A stretch of DNA of 64,000 bases from Sulfurospirillum arcachonense DSM 9755 (GCF_000597725.1 NZ_JFBL01000007.1:1-64000); one strand, 5' to 3'; shown: positions 36,365 through 46,246, counted from the first letter of the stretch. Translations and numbers: made by a program. Notes: generated by a model from the letters alone, not told the origin.

Positions 36365-36710
36365 CTACTTCAGGTTCTTTCTTTTGTTTTGTTTCTTGTT
36401 CATATTTTATATTCATTTTTTCTACTTCAAGAAGTAAACTATCCATTCTTTTTTCTCTAACATCTAGTTCACCAACAAAATATTCACTAATTTCTTCATA
36501 CTCTTTTTTATTAAAAAGACTCACGCCAAAACGTTTTATGTCCACAAAATTCATGATTACAATATGTATAAAAAGATAAAAAAAGAGTGTTATCTCTGCA
36601 GTGTAAAGAATAATATCTTCTGGTAATGTAAAATTTATTATCGTAAATATTAAACCAATAAAAAAACCACATACTGTAAAAAAATAAATAAAATTATTTG
36701 GACTAACCAC
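36342..36710 (-). CDS. Small membrane protein between flhG and fliA
   Basis: A 122-residue protein with two transmembrane helices near residues 8-30 and 35-57, followed by a charged, helical and probably coiled-coil cytoplasmic tail. No known domain. C. jejuni has an uncharacterised membrane gene at the same place between flhG and fliA, so conservation of position points to a flagellar or polar-placement role. It starts 10 nt after flhG and overlaps fliA. Confidence 0.7.
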   Translation of the reverse strand: MVSPNNFIYFFTVCGFFIGLIFTIINFTLPEDIILYTAEITLFFYLFIHIVIMNFVDIKRFGVSLFNKKEYEEISEYFVGELDVREKRMDSLLLEVEKMNIKYEQETKQKKEPEVDAHKKAA

Positions 36711-36720
36711 TTTTTAACCT

Positions 36721-37596
36721 TTAAAACTTTTCTATAAGACTCTTTATAAAGTTACCAAAACCTCTGCTTTCGTTGTTATTAAGCACTTTGTGTTCCAATC
36801 TATAAACTAAATTATTCACAATCCTTTTTATATCTTGTGAAGCTAAAGAATTTGGTGCATCATCTGTAAAGAGTGTTCTTTGTTTTATACTCTTTGCAAT
36901 GAGTTTATCCTCAGGAAGACGTCCTAATAAATTTAAACTCAAATTCTTAATATTTGCCATAGCTACTTTAGATATTTTATCATAAATAAGTTCCGCTTCT
37001 TTAGAACTCTTTGTCATATTTAATACTAAATGGATAACTGGTTTGACTTTACTTGTTATTTTAATCGTTGCATATGCATCTGTAATAGCTGCAGGATCTG
37101 GAACAGTCACAACGATAACTTCATCAGCAGCTTCTAAAAATAGTTGTGTATGTCCACCAATACCAGCACCTGTATCTATTATCATAAAATCCAAATCATC
37201 TAAAACCTTTGTCTCTTCAAAAAATCTTTCATATAAAAATTGGTCGTTATATTTTAATATCTCATCTCCACTCTCACCAGGTATTAAAAAAAGATTCTTT
37301 TTTACAGAAACAACGATATCTTCAAGTTTTGCTTCACCCTTTAGCACGTGAAGTATATTTTTTTCTATTCTTACATTTAAAATAACATCAAGATTGGCTA
37401 ATCCTATATCAGCATCAAACAAACCAACTTTATAACCATTTGTAGATAAAACATTAGCTAAATTTGCACTAAGCGTACTTTTTCCAACTCCACCTTTTCC
37501 ACTTGTTATTGCTATATACTTTGTTTGTTTATTTTTTTTAGTAGATTGTGTACCATCTTTAACAAGTTCTTGAAGTTTATTTGCTTGAGTTTGCAT
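36721..37596 (-). CDS. flhG: Flagellum number regulator FlhG (MinD-like ATPase)
   Basis: A ParA/MinD-type ATPase of 291 aa that limits flagellar number at the pole and acts with FlhF. It carries the deviant Walker A SGKGGVGKSTLSANLA, the switch DADIGLANLDV and DTGAGIGG. The C-terminal amphipathic end (GFGNFIKSLIEKF) may bind membrane. The ATG at 37596 fits AGGA and gives a sensible N terminus; a start at 37620 is less likely. It overlaps flhF by 20 nt. Confidence 0.93.
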   Translation of the reverse strand: MQTQANKLQELVKDGTQSTKKNKQTKYIAITSGKGGVGKSTLSANLANVLSTNGYKVGLFDADIGLANLDVILNVRIEKNILHVLKGEAKLEDIVVSVKKNLFLIPGESGDEILKYNDQFLYERFFEETKVLDDLDFMIIDTGAGIGGHTQLFLEAADEVIVVTVPDPAAITDAYATIKITSKVKPVIHLVLNMTKSSKEAELIYDKISKVAMANIKNLSLNLLGRLPEDKLIAKSIKQRTLFTDDAPNSLASQDIKRIVNNLVYRLEHKVLNNNESRGFGNFIKSLIEKF

Positions 37597-38851
37597 CTTT
37601 TTGCTTCCTTTCAAAACCATTTAACATACATTCCACTAAAAAATCACTATTTGCAACTACTATATCATCAGGAACTTCTTGCCCTACTGAAAAGTAACTC
37701 ACCGGTCTATCTATATCATAAATCAAAGAAAATACTGTTCCAAAAACTTTTGTTTCATCAAATTTTGTAAAAACAAGTGTATCAATATCTAAAAATGAAA
37801 AGTTTTTATAAATCTCTTTTAAATCTTCTAATTTGCTTCCTGCAGAAAGCACTAAATTAACATCTATTTCATAATCACTATTTTGAATAAACTTACTTAA
37901 TTTTGATAATTTATCTTTATCATACTGAGAGCTCCCTACAGTATCTATTAATATAACATTACAATGACTTAAAGAACGAAGTGCATTGTTAAAATCACTT
38001 GGATCTACAACATCTTCTATTGGAAGTCTCATCATTTTTGCATACTGAAAAAGTTGTTCTACAGCACCTATTCTATAGGTATCGAGTGTAATAATGCCTA
38101 CCTTATCTCGTTTTTCTTTTATATATGAAAAACGAGCAGCTAATTTTGCTATAGTTGTTGTTTTGCCAACTCCTGTTGGCCCTACGAACATGATAAGTTT
38201 TTTACTTCCTTTGGGAACTTCCCTCTCATGACGAACAGGAACCATTTTACGAAGAAGCACTTGAAAATATCTTTTGATTGATTCACTACTTTGTCTCATC
38301 TTCTGAGGCATATGCTCAAGAGTCAACTTCATTATATTATCCAAATGGTCTGGTCCCATACCACTTGTTTTTGCTAACTTATATATTTCAGAAAACTCTG
38401 GTGGTATTGCTAAGTTATTTCTCTGTGGTGCTTTTTCTTCCCAAAACATTTCTTGAATAAGTTTAATTTTATCTGCAAGTTTTGTTATTTCTACTTTTAT
38501 ATCACTTACATCTTCATCTTTTCTACTTTTTTCTTCTATAGAAATATTGGTTTTTCTTTTACCGGGCATACTCTCATCAGTTACTCTGGCAATCTGAGAA
38601 ATTTGTTTTGCTGCTTCTGATATATTGAGTAATACATCTTCGCTGCTTTTTAAATTTTCTTTTTTAGGAACTTGAGGAGCTGCTACTTTTGCATCTTCTA
38701 CTGCTACAACAACTTCATAAAGAGCAGGGGCATTCACTGTCTTTTTTTTCACTTGTTTAGTACTGACAACTAAGGCATCTTCACCACACTCTATTTGTGC
38801 TTGTTTTAAAGCAGCTGCTGGTGTTTCTGCACTAAAAGTTAAAAACTTCAC
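37577..38851 (-). CDS. flhF: Flagellar biosynthesis GTPase FlhF
   Basis: An SRP-type GTPase that fixes the site of polar flagellar assembly and, in Campylobacter, also supports sigma-54 flagellar gene expression. The 424-residue chain has a variable basic N domain (1-150), a helical N-like part and the G domain with MFVGPTGVGKTTTIAKLAA, TLDTYRIGAVEQL and LIDTVGSSQYD. It follows folK without a gap and overlaps flhG. Confidence 0.95.
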   Translation of the reverse strand: MKFLTFSAETPAAALKQAQIECGEDALVVSTKQVKKKTVNAPALYEVVVAVEDAKVAAPQVPKKENLKSSEDVLLNISEAAKQISQIARVTDESMPGKRKTNISIEEKSRKDEDVSDIKVEITKLADKIKLIQEMFWEEKAPQRNNLAIPPEFSEIYKLAKTSGMGPDHLDNIMKLTLEHMPQKMRQSSESIKRYFQVLLRKMVPVRHEREVPKGSKKLIMFVGPTGVGKTTTIAKLAARFSYIKEKRDKVGIITLDTYRIGAVEQLFQYAKMMRLPIEDVVDPSDFNNALRSLSHCNVILIDTVGSSQYDKDKLSKLSKFIQNSDYEIDVNLVLSAGSKLEDLKEIYKNFSFLDIDTLVFTKFDETKVFGTVFSLIYDIDRPVSYFSVGQEVPDDIVVANSDFLVECMLNGFERKQKDANSSK

Positions 38852-39316
38852 CTATATTTTCCTTTTCAAGTTTAAAAGTGGTAGAACCACGGACTCTCGC
38901 TCAAACCACTTAGGGTGTGGTATCACTAAATTTTTACTTCGAATTTGCATATTATTAAAAAATATTATATCCAAATCAAGTGTTCTTGGGGCATTTTTAA
39001 AACTTCTCTCTCTTTTAAAAATCTTTTCTACATGTAAAAGAAATTTTAAAAATGCCTTTGCACTCATAGACGTTCGTAAAACAATAATAGCATTGTAAAA
39101 ATCATCTTGTTCTAAGTATCCAAAAGGTGGATTCTTTAAAATCGAAGATGTTTCACTTATACTTATCAGTGGGCATTTTAAAAGATACATGTAAAGATTT
39201 CTAAATCTTTTTCTCATATCACCCTTATTTCCACCAATGCCAACTACTGCTTTATATTTATAATTTTTATTTTCATTTTTTACAATAGGAAAAAACCTAT
39301 CACAAAAAAATGTCAT
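38852..39316 (-). CDS. folK: 2-amino-4-hydroxy-6-hydroxymethyldihydropteridine pyrophosphokinase
   Basis: The HPPK enzyme of folate synthesis, which transfers pyrophosphate from ATP to the pterin alcohol. The 154-residue protein has the start VGIGGNKGDMRKRF, PPFGYLEQDDFYNA and the signature RTLDLDIIFFNN, followed by IPHPKWFERESVVLPL. It lies immediately before flhF, as in C. jejuni, and overlaps the end of the M24 peptidase gene by 4 nt. Confidence 0.93.
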   Translation of the reverse strand: MTFFCDRFFPIVKNENKNYKYKAVVGIGGNKGDMRKRFRNLYMYLLKCPLISISETSSILKNPPFGYLEQDDFYNAIIVLRTSMSAKAFLKFLLHVEKIFKRERSFKNAPRTLDLDIIFFNNMQIRSKNLVIPHPKWFERESVVLPLLNLKRKI

Positions 39317-40347
39317 TGACCAATAACCTCAGCACCACCGTTTGTAACAACTATTGTATCTTCGATTCTTACACCAAATTCATCTGGAAGATAAATCCCA
39401 GGCTCAATTGTAAAAATCATTCCTTCTTCGAGTATAGTTTCACTTTTGGAAGATATTATTGGTAACTCATGGATATCTAAACCAACCCCATGACCAGTAG
39501 AGTGAATAAAAAACTCACCAAAACCAGCTTTATCAATCACTTCTCTACAAGCAAAATCAACTTCACAAGCTTTTATACCTGTTTGAACTTTTTTTATGCC
39601 AGCTTCTTGTGCTTTTAAAACAGTATCATAAATCTTTTGCTGTTTTGCATCACTAAAGGTTTGAATTTTAGAAAAATTTATCTTTTTATCAAACTGTGCT
39701 GTTCTTGTTCTATCTGAACAATATCTTTTATACTTCACACCTGCATCAAAAAGAATTAAATCATTTATTTCAAGAGAATCATTTGAAGGAAGAGCATGAC
39801 ACTTTGCAGCATTTCTTCCTAATGCAAAAATAGGAGAAAAACTTAATTCATATTCACCTTGTTTTTTCAAAATATTTTCTGCTTCATAATGTAATCGTTG
39901 TTCACTTGCACCTAAAGAGTTTTCATTAAGATACTTTGCAAATCTATCAAAAGCATCTGCGCCAATGCTTGAAGCATGTCTTAAAATATCTAACTCTGTA
40001 TCACTCTTTATTATCCTTTTTTCTTGTGAAAAATTAGGAACTTGTTTAAAATTTACTTCATCTAAATCTAAAGTAAATTTTTCATATTTTGCTAAGCTCC
40101 ACTCATTTGGATTAAAAACAAGCTCTTTTATATTTGATTTTTTTATAAACTCTCTTACTGTTATAAACAAATCTCTTCTATCCCCAACAATAACCTCTGC
40201 ATTTTGAATATACTCTTTTGCTTCAGTATCATATCTAGAATCTGTTATAAAAAAAGCTTCACTTCCAAGTTTTAAAAAGACAACATTATCACATGAAAAG
40301 CCGCATTCATAAAATACGGCATTTTCATCTCTTAAAATAAAGTTCAT
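39313..40347 (-). CDS. M24-family Xaa-Pro aminopeptidase/dipeptidase
   Basis: A cytoplasmic two-metal peptidase of 344 aa that removes residues before or after proline. The creatinase-like N domain (1-115) is followed by the pita-bread fold with the metal ligands Asp in LFDAGVKYKRYCSDRTR, His in STGHGVGLDIHELP and Glu in TIEPGIYLP and RIEDTIVV, all present. It is inserted between aroQ and folK, which are adjacent in C. jejuni. Whether it is PepP- or PepQ-like cannot be decided, so no symbol is given. Confidence 0.9.
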   Translation of the reverse strand: MNFILRDENAVFYECGFSCDNVVFLKLGSEAFFITDSRYDTEAKEYIQNAEVIVGDRRDLFITVREFIKKSNIKELVFNPNEWSLAKYEKFTLDLDEVNFKQVPNFSQEKRIIKSDTELDILRHASSIGADAFDRFAKYLNENSLGASEQRLHYEAENILKKQGEYELSFSPIFALGRNAAKCHALPSNDSLEINDLILFDAGVKYKRYCSDRTRTAQFDKKINFSKIQTFSDAKQQKIYDTVLKAQEAGIKKVQTGIKACEVDFACREVIDKAGFGEFFIHSTGHGVGLDIHELPIISSKSETILEEGMIFTIEPGIYLPDEFGVRIEDTIVVTNGGAEVIGQ

Positions 40348-40355
40348 TATTATAC

Positions 40356-40832
40356 TTAAGCTTCTGCTTGTACTTTTTGAGCTTCTTTTGCTGCTTGAAT
40401 TTCACCTAAAATTTGTGTCATAGAAATCATTGCTAAATGGTAACCAAATGGACCAAAACCAACAATTTGACCTGCACAAACTGGAGCAATTAAACTTTTA
40501 CTTCTAAATTCTTCACGTCTATGAATGTTAGAGATATGAACTTCTACTACAGGCATTGCTGCTGCTGCAACTGCATCTCTAATTGCAATTGATGTATGAG
40601 TATATGCTGCTGGATTGATAATAATACCATCAGCATCACCAATACACTCTTGAACTTTATCAACAATCTCACCTTCTAAATTAGATTGAAAAAATTCTAT
40701 TTCAATTTTATTTTGTTTTGCAATATTTTCCATTTGAGTATGAATCTCTTCTAATTTCATTGGGCCATAGATATTTTGTTCTCTATGTCCTAATAGATTT
40801 AAATTTGGACCTTGAATTACTACGATTTTCAT
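40356..40832 (-). CDS. aroQ: 3-dehydroquinate dehydratase, type II
   Basis: Dehydrates 3-dehydroquinate in the shikimate pathway. The small dodecameric enzyme of 158 aa has [18 protein letters not shown] carrying the active tyrosine, [16 protein letters not shown] and the catalytic region [14 protein letters not shown]. It is the first gene of the minus-strand aroQ-to-fliY run and is divergent from the amidohydrolase gene. Confidence 0.96.
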   Translation of the reverse strand: MKIVVIQGPNLNLLGHREQNIYGPMKLEEIHTQMENIAKQNKIEIEFFQSNLEGEIVDKVQECIGDADGIIINPAAYTHTSIAIRDAVAAAAMPVVEVHISNIHRREEFRSKSLIAPVCAGQIVGFGPFGYHLAMISMTQILGEIQAAKEAQKVQAEA

Positions 40833-40915
40833 TAAACACCTTTATATAAATTTTTGCTATTATACCTATTCTTAGCATAATTTAAGTATAATTCAAAAAA
40901 AATACAAGGACAAAT

Positions 40916-42130
40916 TTGAAGATAATAAATGCAAGTTACATCCTTACATGTAACGATGAATTTGAAATTTCAAAAGATAAAGCAATTTGTTTTGATGAAA
41001 AAATTATAGATATAGATAATATTGAGGTTTTGAATGTAAAATATCCTGATGCAGAAATAATAAATCTACCAAAAAATTCTGTGCTTATGCCAGGACTTAT
41101 TAACCCTCATGTTCACTTAGAATTTAGTGCAAACAAATCTTCTTTAACTTATGGTGATTTTATAGCCTGGTTAAATTCAGTTATCGTAAAAAGGGATGAT
41201 TTACTTTTGGCTTGTACAGATGAAATTATAGAGGAACAGTTAAAAATCATGCAAAAAAGTGGTACTACTTCTATTGGTGCTATTAGTAGTTTTGGTAAAG
41301 ATTTTGAAGCATGCCTAAACTCTCCTCAAAGAGTTGTGTTTTTTGCAGAAGTTTTAGGAAGTCGTCCTGATGCAGTGGATATACTTTTTAATGATTTTTT
41401 ATCAAGACTAAGAGCTGCACAAGATCATCAAAGTGAAAGACTTATCCCTGCTATTTCTATTCATTCACCATACTCTACTCATCCAATTTTAGCTCGTAAT
41501 GCACTTGATATTGCAAGAAAATATAATTATGTCGTTTCAACTCACTTTATGGAAAGTGTAGCTGAGAGAAATTGGTTGGATAAAGGAGATGGGGATTTTA
41601 ATAACTTCTTTTCAAATTTTGCACCAAACTCAAAACCTATGAGCAATGCAGATGATTATATAAAACTTTTTAAAGGCTGTAAAACACTTTTTACTCACTG
41701 CGTCCAAGCAACTCCAAAAGAAATTAAAGAAATAGAAGATGAAGGAGGAAGTATCACTCACTGTCCTGTTTCTAATAGACTTCTTGGAACAGGTAAACTC
41801 AACATTAGAAATATTAACAACCTGACAATCGGAACAGATGGTCTAAGCTCCAACATCTCTTTAAATCTTTGGGATGAATTAAGAGCAGTAATTTTAACAC
41901 ATGAAAAACAAGATATTAATTCACTTGCAAAAAAATCTCTTCTTGCTGTTACGAAAAATGGAGCAAATGCACTCAATCTAAACTGTGGTGAAATAAAAAA
42001 AGACACTTTGGCAGACTTTATAGTATGTGAACTGCCAGAGGATGTTTACTGTGAAGAAGACATTCCTTTAGAACTAATTCTCCATACTAAAACAACCCAC
42101 TCGACTTATATAGGAGGTAGGAAATTATGA
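40916..42130 (+). CDS. mqnF: Amidohydrolase, probable 6-aminodeoxyfutalosine deaminase
   Basis: A 404-residue COG0402 amidohydrolase. Metal ligands are seen in LINPHVHLEF, in the HFMES and THCVQATP strands and as the Asp in IGTDGLSSN. Homologues in this phylum, next to sppA, are annotated as aminofutalosine deaminase of the futalosine route to menaquinone. I assign that role from family and context, and a generic nucleoside or triazine deaminase is the alternative. Translation starts at TTG 40916 behind AAGGA. The stop overlaps sppA by 4 nt. Confidence 0.7.
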   Translation: MKIINASYILTCNDEFEISKDKAICFDEKIIDIDNIEVLNVKYPDAEIINLPKNSVLMPGLINPHVHLEFSANKSSLTYGDFIAWLNSVIVKRDDLLLACTDEIIEEQLKIMQKSGTTSIGAISSFGKDFEACLNSPQRVVFFAEVLGSRPDAVDILFNDFLSRLRAAQDHQSERLIPAISIHSPYSTHPILARNALDIARKYNYVVSTHFMESVAERNWLDKGDGDFNNFFSNFAPNSKPMSNADDYIKLFKGCKTLFTHCVQATPKEIKEIEDEGGSITHCPVSNRLLGTGKLNIRNINNLTIGTDGLSSNISLNLWDELRAVILTHEKQDINSLAKKSLLAVTKNGANALNLNCGEIKKDTLADFIVCELPEDVYCEEDIPLELILHTKTTHSTYIGGRKL

Positions 42131-42978
42131 TAATTTTTAGATGGATAGGCAACTTCATAAGTTATATCCATAACCATTTCAAAGCTATGCTTTTTCTTCT
42201 TTTATTGTTTTTTATATTTAACCCTTTAAACAAAGAAACATTACAAAAAGCAAATCTAGCAACAATACGAATTGAAGGTCAAATAAATCAGATAGACACC
42301 ATCTTAGCAAATATTGAAAAAGCAGCACTTAATAAAAATATAAAAGGTGTATTACTTAGAGTAGACTCTCCAGGAGGTGCTTTGGCCCCTTCAATTGAAC
42401 TTAGTATGGCTGTTAAAAGATTAAATCAAATTAAACCTGTTGTTGCATATGCAGCTGGGAGTATGACAAGTGGAAGCTATTATGCATCTATTTGGAGTAA
42501 AAAAATTATAGCAAATCCTGGAGCTTTTATAGGTTCAATCGGCGTATTATTCCAAGCACCAAACATTAAATCACTTGCTGATAAACTAGGAATTAGTGAA
42601 CAAGTTATAACAGCTGGTGAATATAAACAAATGGGAACATTTACAAGAGAGTGGAATGAAAAAGAAAAAATGGCTCTTAAAGAACTTATAAGTGATGCTT
42701 ACACTCTTTTCACAACAGATGTAGCAAATGCAAGAAATCTTAAAATAGAAGATACAAAAAGTTTTGCAAATGCAAGAGTTTTTATTGCACAAAAAGCAAA
42801 AAAAGAGGGCCTTATTGATGAAGTTGGATCTTTATACACTGCCCAACTTGAATTAGAAAAAATTAGTGGTGTTCAAAATCCTATTTGGGAAAAACCAAGT
42901 GAAATGGATATGTTTTTACAAGAATTAAAAGGTGTCAATGCCTTAAGCTTTTTTAATATTAAAAGTTCTCTACGATAA
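42127..42978 (+). CDS. sppA: Signal peptide peptidase SppA, short form
   Basis: An S49-family membrane serine protease (283 aa) that degrades released signal peptides. The N-terminal membrane anchor (about 18-35) is followed by one peptidase domain with the nucleophile serine in AGSMTSGSYYAS and the general-base lysine in TAGEYKQMGTF, as in the Bacillus-type short SppA. It overlaps the amidohydrolase gene by 4 nt (ATGA), the same pair as in C. jejuni. Confidence 0.92.
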   Translation: MIIFRWIGNFISYIHNHFKAMLFLLLLFFIFNPLNKETLQKANLATIRIEGQINQIDTILANIEKAALNKNIKGVLLRVDSPGGALAPSIELSMAVKRLNQIKPVVAYAAGSMTSGSYYASIWSKKIIANPGAFIGSIGVLFQAPNIKSLADKLGISEQVITAGEYKQMGTFTREWNEKEKMALKELISDAYTLFTTDVANARNLKIEDTKSFANARVFIAQKAKKEGLIDEVGSLYTAQLELEKISGVQNPIWEKPSEMDMFLQELKGVNALSFFNIKSSLR

Positions 42979-43004
42979 AAGAGTATTTCACAATACTCTT
43001 TTAT
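42975..43004. terminator. Strong bidirectional terminator
   Basis: A perfect 13-bp stem, ATAAAAGAGTATT with AATACTCTTTTAT, encloses the loop TCAC. It ends both the sppA transcript and the long minus-strand respiratory cluster. A TACATGTA palindrome follows at 43006. Confidence 0.85.
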
Positions 43005-43018
43005 TTACATGTAAAGGT

Positions 43019-44389
43019 TTATACAAAAAAAGCAAAAGTAACTATAGTGCCTTCATTCTCTTTACTTTGAAGTTCAACCTTTCCACCGTGTAATGTAACA
43101 ATCTTTTCACAAATTGCCATTCCTAGACCAGTTCCTCCTGAATTTTTGTTTCTGCTTTTATCAGTTCTATAAAATTTTTCAAATATTTTTTTATGTTCTT
43201 TTTGAGGAATTCCAATACCAAAATCTTGAATACTGATAATATATTTCTCATCCTTTATATAATTTTCAACTATGACATTTTCATTTTCATGACTAAAAAG
43301 AATGGCATTTTTTATAATATTTTTTATAGCCACTTTAAGTAATTTTGAATGCCCTTGCATCTGCATAGCATCTTTTATTTCATACTCTATACTCACATTT
43401 TTTAACTTTGCAAAACTCTTAAGTTCATTTATTGCCTCAAGTGTTACTTCATCTAAATATATTAACTCTTTAGAATTACTATTTAAAGGTTCTTCAGACT
43501 TTGCTAAAAAAAGTAAATCATCAATAGTGCGTTGTATAATTAAAATTTCTTCTAAATTATTTTCTAAAATCTCTTTATACTCCTGAGTAGTTCTCTCTTT
43601 TCTAAGTCCTACTTCGATCTCTCCTCTTATAATAGTAAGTGGCGTTTTCAGTTCATGTGAAGCATCGCTACTAAATTGAGAAATTTTATCAAAAGAAATT
43701 TCCAGTCTTGATAAGAGGCTATTAATCTCTTTACTTAACAAGTCTATTTCATCATTGTTATCTAAAGTTTCTAGTCTTTTTGATAAATCTGTTGCATTGA
43801 TTTTTTTTAAATTCATTAAGATTTCGTTAATTGGTAAAAATGATTTATAAATTAAAAAATATCCTCCTGTAGTTGATAAAATCAATACAATTGGAACTAT
43901 AAAAAATAGAATATACAAAAGATTTTCTAAAGTATTATTAAAATAATTTTGATTTGTAGCAACTTCTATCACATAATCTATATTTTTTATATCTATTTTC
44001 ACTCTACTAATAACATAATGATTTTGATGTTCAAAAGTAATAGTTCCTTGTTTTAAAAATTTTAAATCTGAATATTGACTAGAAATATTTTTAGGAAATG
44101 TTAAAGAACTTATGGTTTCTAAAGAATCACTGACTTTTAATAACCTAAAATACAAAGGCTCAAATTTATACTCATTTTCTTCATTAAAATTAATGCTATG
44201 AAGTTCATTTTTATGATGTACTATATCATCTGCAACATCTAATACAATCACTCTTAAAGTAGTTTTTAACTTATCCATGGTAGCTATATCTAAAGATTTA
44301 TATAAAGAAAAAGAGAAAATACATAAAACAATAAGTTGTATAAAAAAGCCGTAAATAAGTAACTTTTTTTTAATAGATAACTTATTCAT
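43019..44389 (-). CDS. Sensor histidine kinase (CusS-like), last gene of the sulfite-type cluster
   Basis: A 456-residue membrane kinase. TM1 spans about 11-31, the periplasmic sensor about 33-155 and TM2 about 157-182. A HAMP segment, HisKA with His near 245 (SSDASHELKTPLTIIRGE) and HATPase with NIIKNAI, DFGIGIPQ and GTGLGMAI follow. Layout and length resemble the heavy-metal (CusS) class, so copper or another periplasmic cue is plausible. The gene overlaps its response regulator by 8 nt. In the Wolinella mcc system I recall a two-component pair called MccR/MccS; this pair would be the counterpart. ATG 44389 is preferred over GTG 44392. Confidence 0.82.
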   Translation of the reverse strand: MNKLSIKKKLLIYGFFIQLIVLCIFSFSLYKSLDIATMDKLKTTLRVIVLDVADDIVHHKNELHSINFNEENEYKFEPLYFRLLKVSDSLETISSLTFPKNISSQYSDLKFLKQGTITFEHQNHYVISRVKIDIKNIDYVIEVATNQNYFNNTLENLLYILFFIVPIVLILSTTGGYFLIYKSFLPINEILMNLKKINATDLSKRLETLDNNDEIDLLSKEINSLLSRLEISFDKISQFSSDASHELKTPLTIIRGEIEVGLRKERTTQEYKEILENNLEEILIIQRTIDDLLFLAKSEEPLNSNSKELIYLDEVTLEAINELKSFAKLKNVSIEYEIKDAMQMQGHSKLLKVAIKNIIKNAILFSHENENVIVENYIKDEKYIISIQDFGIGIPQKEHKKIFEKFYRTDKSRNKNSGGTGLGMAICEKIVTLHGGKVELQSKENEGTIVTFAFFV

Positions 44390-45050
44390 CACATATCTTA
44401 AAACCTAAACCTCGTACAGTTTTAATCAACTTCTGCTCATAAGGTTTATCAATTTTATTTCTTAGTCTATAAATATATACATTTACCGTATTACTTAAAT
44501 TCATTTCATCAATATTGCTTAATGATGAACTTATCAATGTTTCAGATAAGACTCTACCTTTATTTTTTATTAAAAATTCTAAAAGAGAAAACTCTTTTGC
44601 GGTTAATACTATATTATCGCCGTTTCTTTTTGCAGTTTTTTGCAATAAATCTAACTCAAGATCTGCAATTTTTAATTTAATATCAGATGTGTTTTTTGCT
44701 CTTAATTGTACTCGAATTCTTGCTAATAGTTCAGCAAAGGAAAAAGGTTTTGCTAAATAATCATTAGCCCCTACATCTAATCCAATTATCTTATCTTCGA
44801 TAGAATCTTTCGCTGTTAACATGATTATTGGTGTTTGAATATTAGAAGAGCGTAATGTTTTGCATACTTCCATACCATCTTTAACTGGGAGCATAATATC
44901 TAATAAAATTAGATCATAATTATTTGTAGAAGCCAGATATATACCTTCATCACCATTGAGTGAATAATCAACTGTATAACTTTCTTCTTTTAAGCCTTTT
45001 TTCAAAAAATTTACAATTTTTATATCATCTTCTATAATTAAAATTTTCAT
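44382..45050 (-). CDS. OmpR-family response regulator (CusR-like)
   Basis: A 222-residue transcription factor. The receiver has Asp51 (LILLDIMLPVKDG) and Lys in YLAKPFSF. The winged helix (TAKEFSLLEFL, NVYIYRLRNKID, RGLGFKICDE) belongs to the OmpR/PhoB class. It lies 3 nt after the phosphoesterase gene at the end of the respiratory cluster and overlaps the kinase gene. Its likely site is the triple 11-bp repeat at 51013-51045 or an unseen one before the cluster's first gene. Confidence 0.85.
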   Translation of the reverse strand: MKILIIEDDIKIVNFLKKGLKEESYTVDYSLNGDEGIYLASTNNYDLILLDIMLPVKDGMEVCKTLRSSNIQTPIIMLTAKDSIEDKIIGLDVGANDYLAKPFSFAELLARIRVQLRAKNTSDIKLKIADLELDLLQKTAKRNGDNIVLTAKEFSLLEFLIKNKGRVLSETLISSSLSNIDEMNLSNTVNVYIYRLRNKIDKPYEQKLIKTVRGLGFKICDE

Positions 45051-45053
45051 AAT

Positions 45054-45785
45054 TTATTGTACCTTTTTTGAAATTAATTTTAAAATAGTCATTTCTGCTT
45101 TTGCTTTATACCTATAATCAATACCCCAAGTACCTAATCCTTTATTGACATAAATAGCAGTTTTATTCACATAAAAAAGGCCATTTAAAAAAGGTTGTAC
45201 TAAACGCACAAGATAATGAAAAGGAAAAATTTGTCCTCCATGAGTATGTCCACATAAAAAAAGCTCCGTTTGTGAATTAACAGCTATTTTATAATCTTTG
45301 GGCTGATGTGCTAAAAATATCGATGGGCTACTTTTTTTTAATATATTTTTTATTTTTTTTTCATCTCTTTTGTGACCAAAAAATTTCGAAAATCGATCAC
45401 TTAAACCTATTATATTTATACTATTACCCTTAAACTCAATTGTTTTTATTTGGTTATCTAAAAAAATAAAATTACTTAGAACTTTTTGAAGTGAAGACAA
45501 GCCGTAAAAGAGATCATGATTGCCACTAATATAATAAACACTTTTTGATATAGAATTTAAAATTTGCAATTTTTCTTTGATAAATTTTACTTTACAATCT
45601 ATAATATCCCCAGTCAATGCTATAAAATCAACCTCTAAATCATTACACTGTTTTACTAATAACTTCAATACTTCACTATTCGTTTTTTTATTGATATGCA
45701 AGTCACTTAAGTGAAGTATTCTAAGGTTGTTTAAAGAAGTATTCTCTACAAATACTTCTAAAACAGTAGGTTCTACAATATGCAT
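45054..45785 (-). CDS. Calcineurin-like metallophosphoesterase (YkuE-type)
   Basis: A 243-residue metal-dependent phosphoesterase with every core motif: DLH in LHLSDLHINKK, GDIID, GNHDLFYG, AHQP and GHTHGGQIFPFHYL. The last is typical of the YkuE/UDP-diacylglucosamine-hydrolase-like group. There is no clear signal peptide. It is encoded in the respiratory cluster directly before the two-component genes. Its role there is unclear; YkuE-type enzymes may act on lipids or nucleotides at the membrane. Confidence 0.85.
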   Translation of the reverse strand: MHIVEPTVLEVFVENTSLNNLRILHLSDLHINKKTNSEVLKLLVKQCNDLEVDFIALTGDIIDCKVKFIKEKLQILNSISKSVYYISGNHDLFYGLSSLQKVLSNFIFLDNQIKTIEFKGNSINIIGLSDRFSKFFGHKRDEKKIKNILKKSSPSIFLAHQPKDYKIAVNSQTELFLCGHTHGGQIFPFHYLVRLVQPFLNGLFYVNKTAIYVNKGLGTWGIDYRYKAKAEMTILKLISKKVQ

Positions 45786-45790
45786 CTTGA

Positions 45791-46246
45791 TTACTCAAAA
45801 ACTTTTGCTAAATCTTCTTTTGTTGTAATGAAATTTATACTTTTGATAACTCCATTTTCAAGTTTATAAATTGTTGATTGATCTTCTTTATGTAAAAATC
45901 TATCATCATTTTCTTTATATATTAGTAAGATGTCATGCTTATAATCTCTCATTTTAGGAAGAGCGAACAACTTTGTAATAATTGAAGGCATCAAAGAAAT
46001 ATCTGCAATAAATACTGCTTTATGCTCTTGTAAAAAACTTGGTTCCTTTGATGCCAAAAAATCATTAACCAGCTTACCTGTATCTTTTTCAAAAGAGACT
46101 ATTATAATTTTTGCTTTATTATCTACAACATGAACTTTGTCAAATTGATCTGGTAAAGAAAAACTACCAATAGTATCACTAACTTTAAAACTAGCTCCAA
46201 ATATATATACTGAAAATAGTGTTAAAAATAAGATTTTTTTTATCAT
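45791..46246 (-). CDS. Exported thioredoxin-fold-like protein without CXXC
   Basis: A 151-residue protein with signal peptide (KKILFLTLFSVYIFGA). The mature part starts VSDTIGSFSLPDQFDKVHVV, reminiscent of AhpC/TlpA-like or YtfJ-like thioredoxin folds, with IIIVSFEKDTG where the redox CXXC would sit. It contains no cysteine, so it cannot be a thiol oxidoreductase and may be a structural or binding homologue. It overlaps the YceI-like gene by 4 nt within the cluster. Confidence 0.6.
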   Translation of the reverse strand: MIKKILFLTLFSVYIFGASFKVSDTIGSFSLPDQFDKVHVVDNKAKIIIVSFEKDTGKLVNDFLASKEPSFLQEHKAVFIADISLMPSIITKLFALPKMRDYKHDILLIYKENDDRFLHKEDQSTIYKLENGVIKSINFITTKEDLAKVFE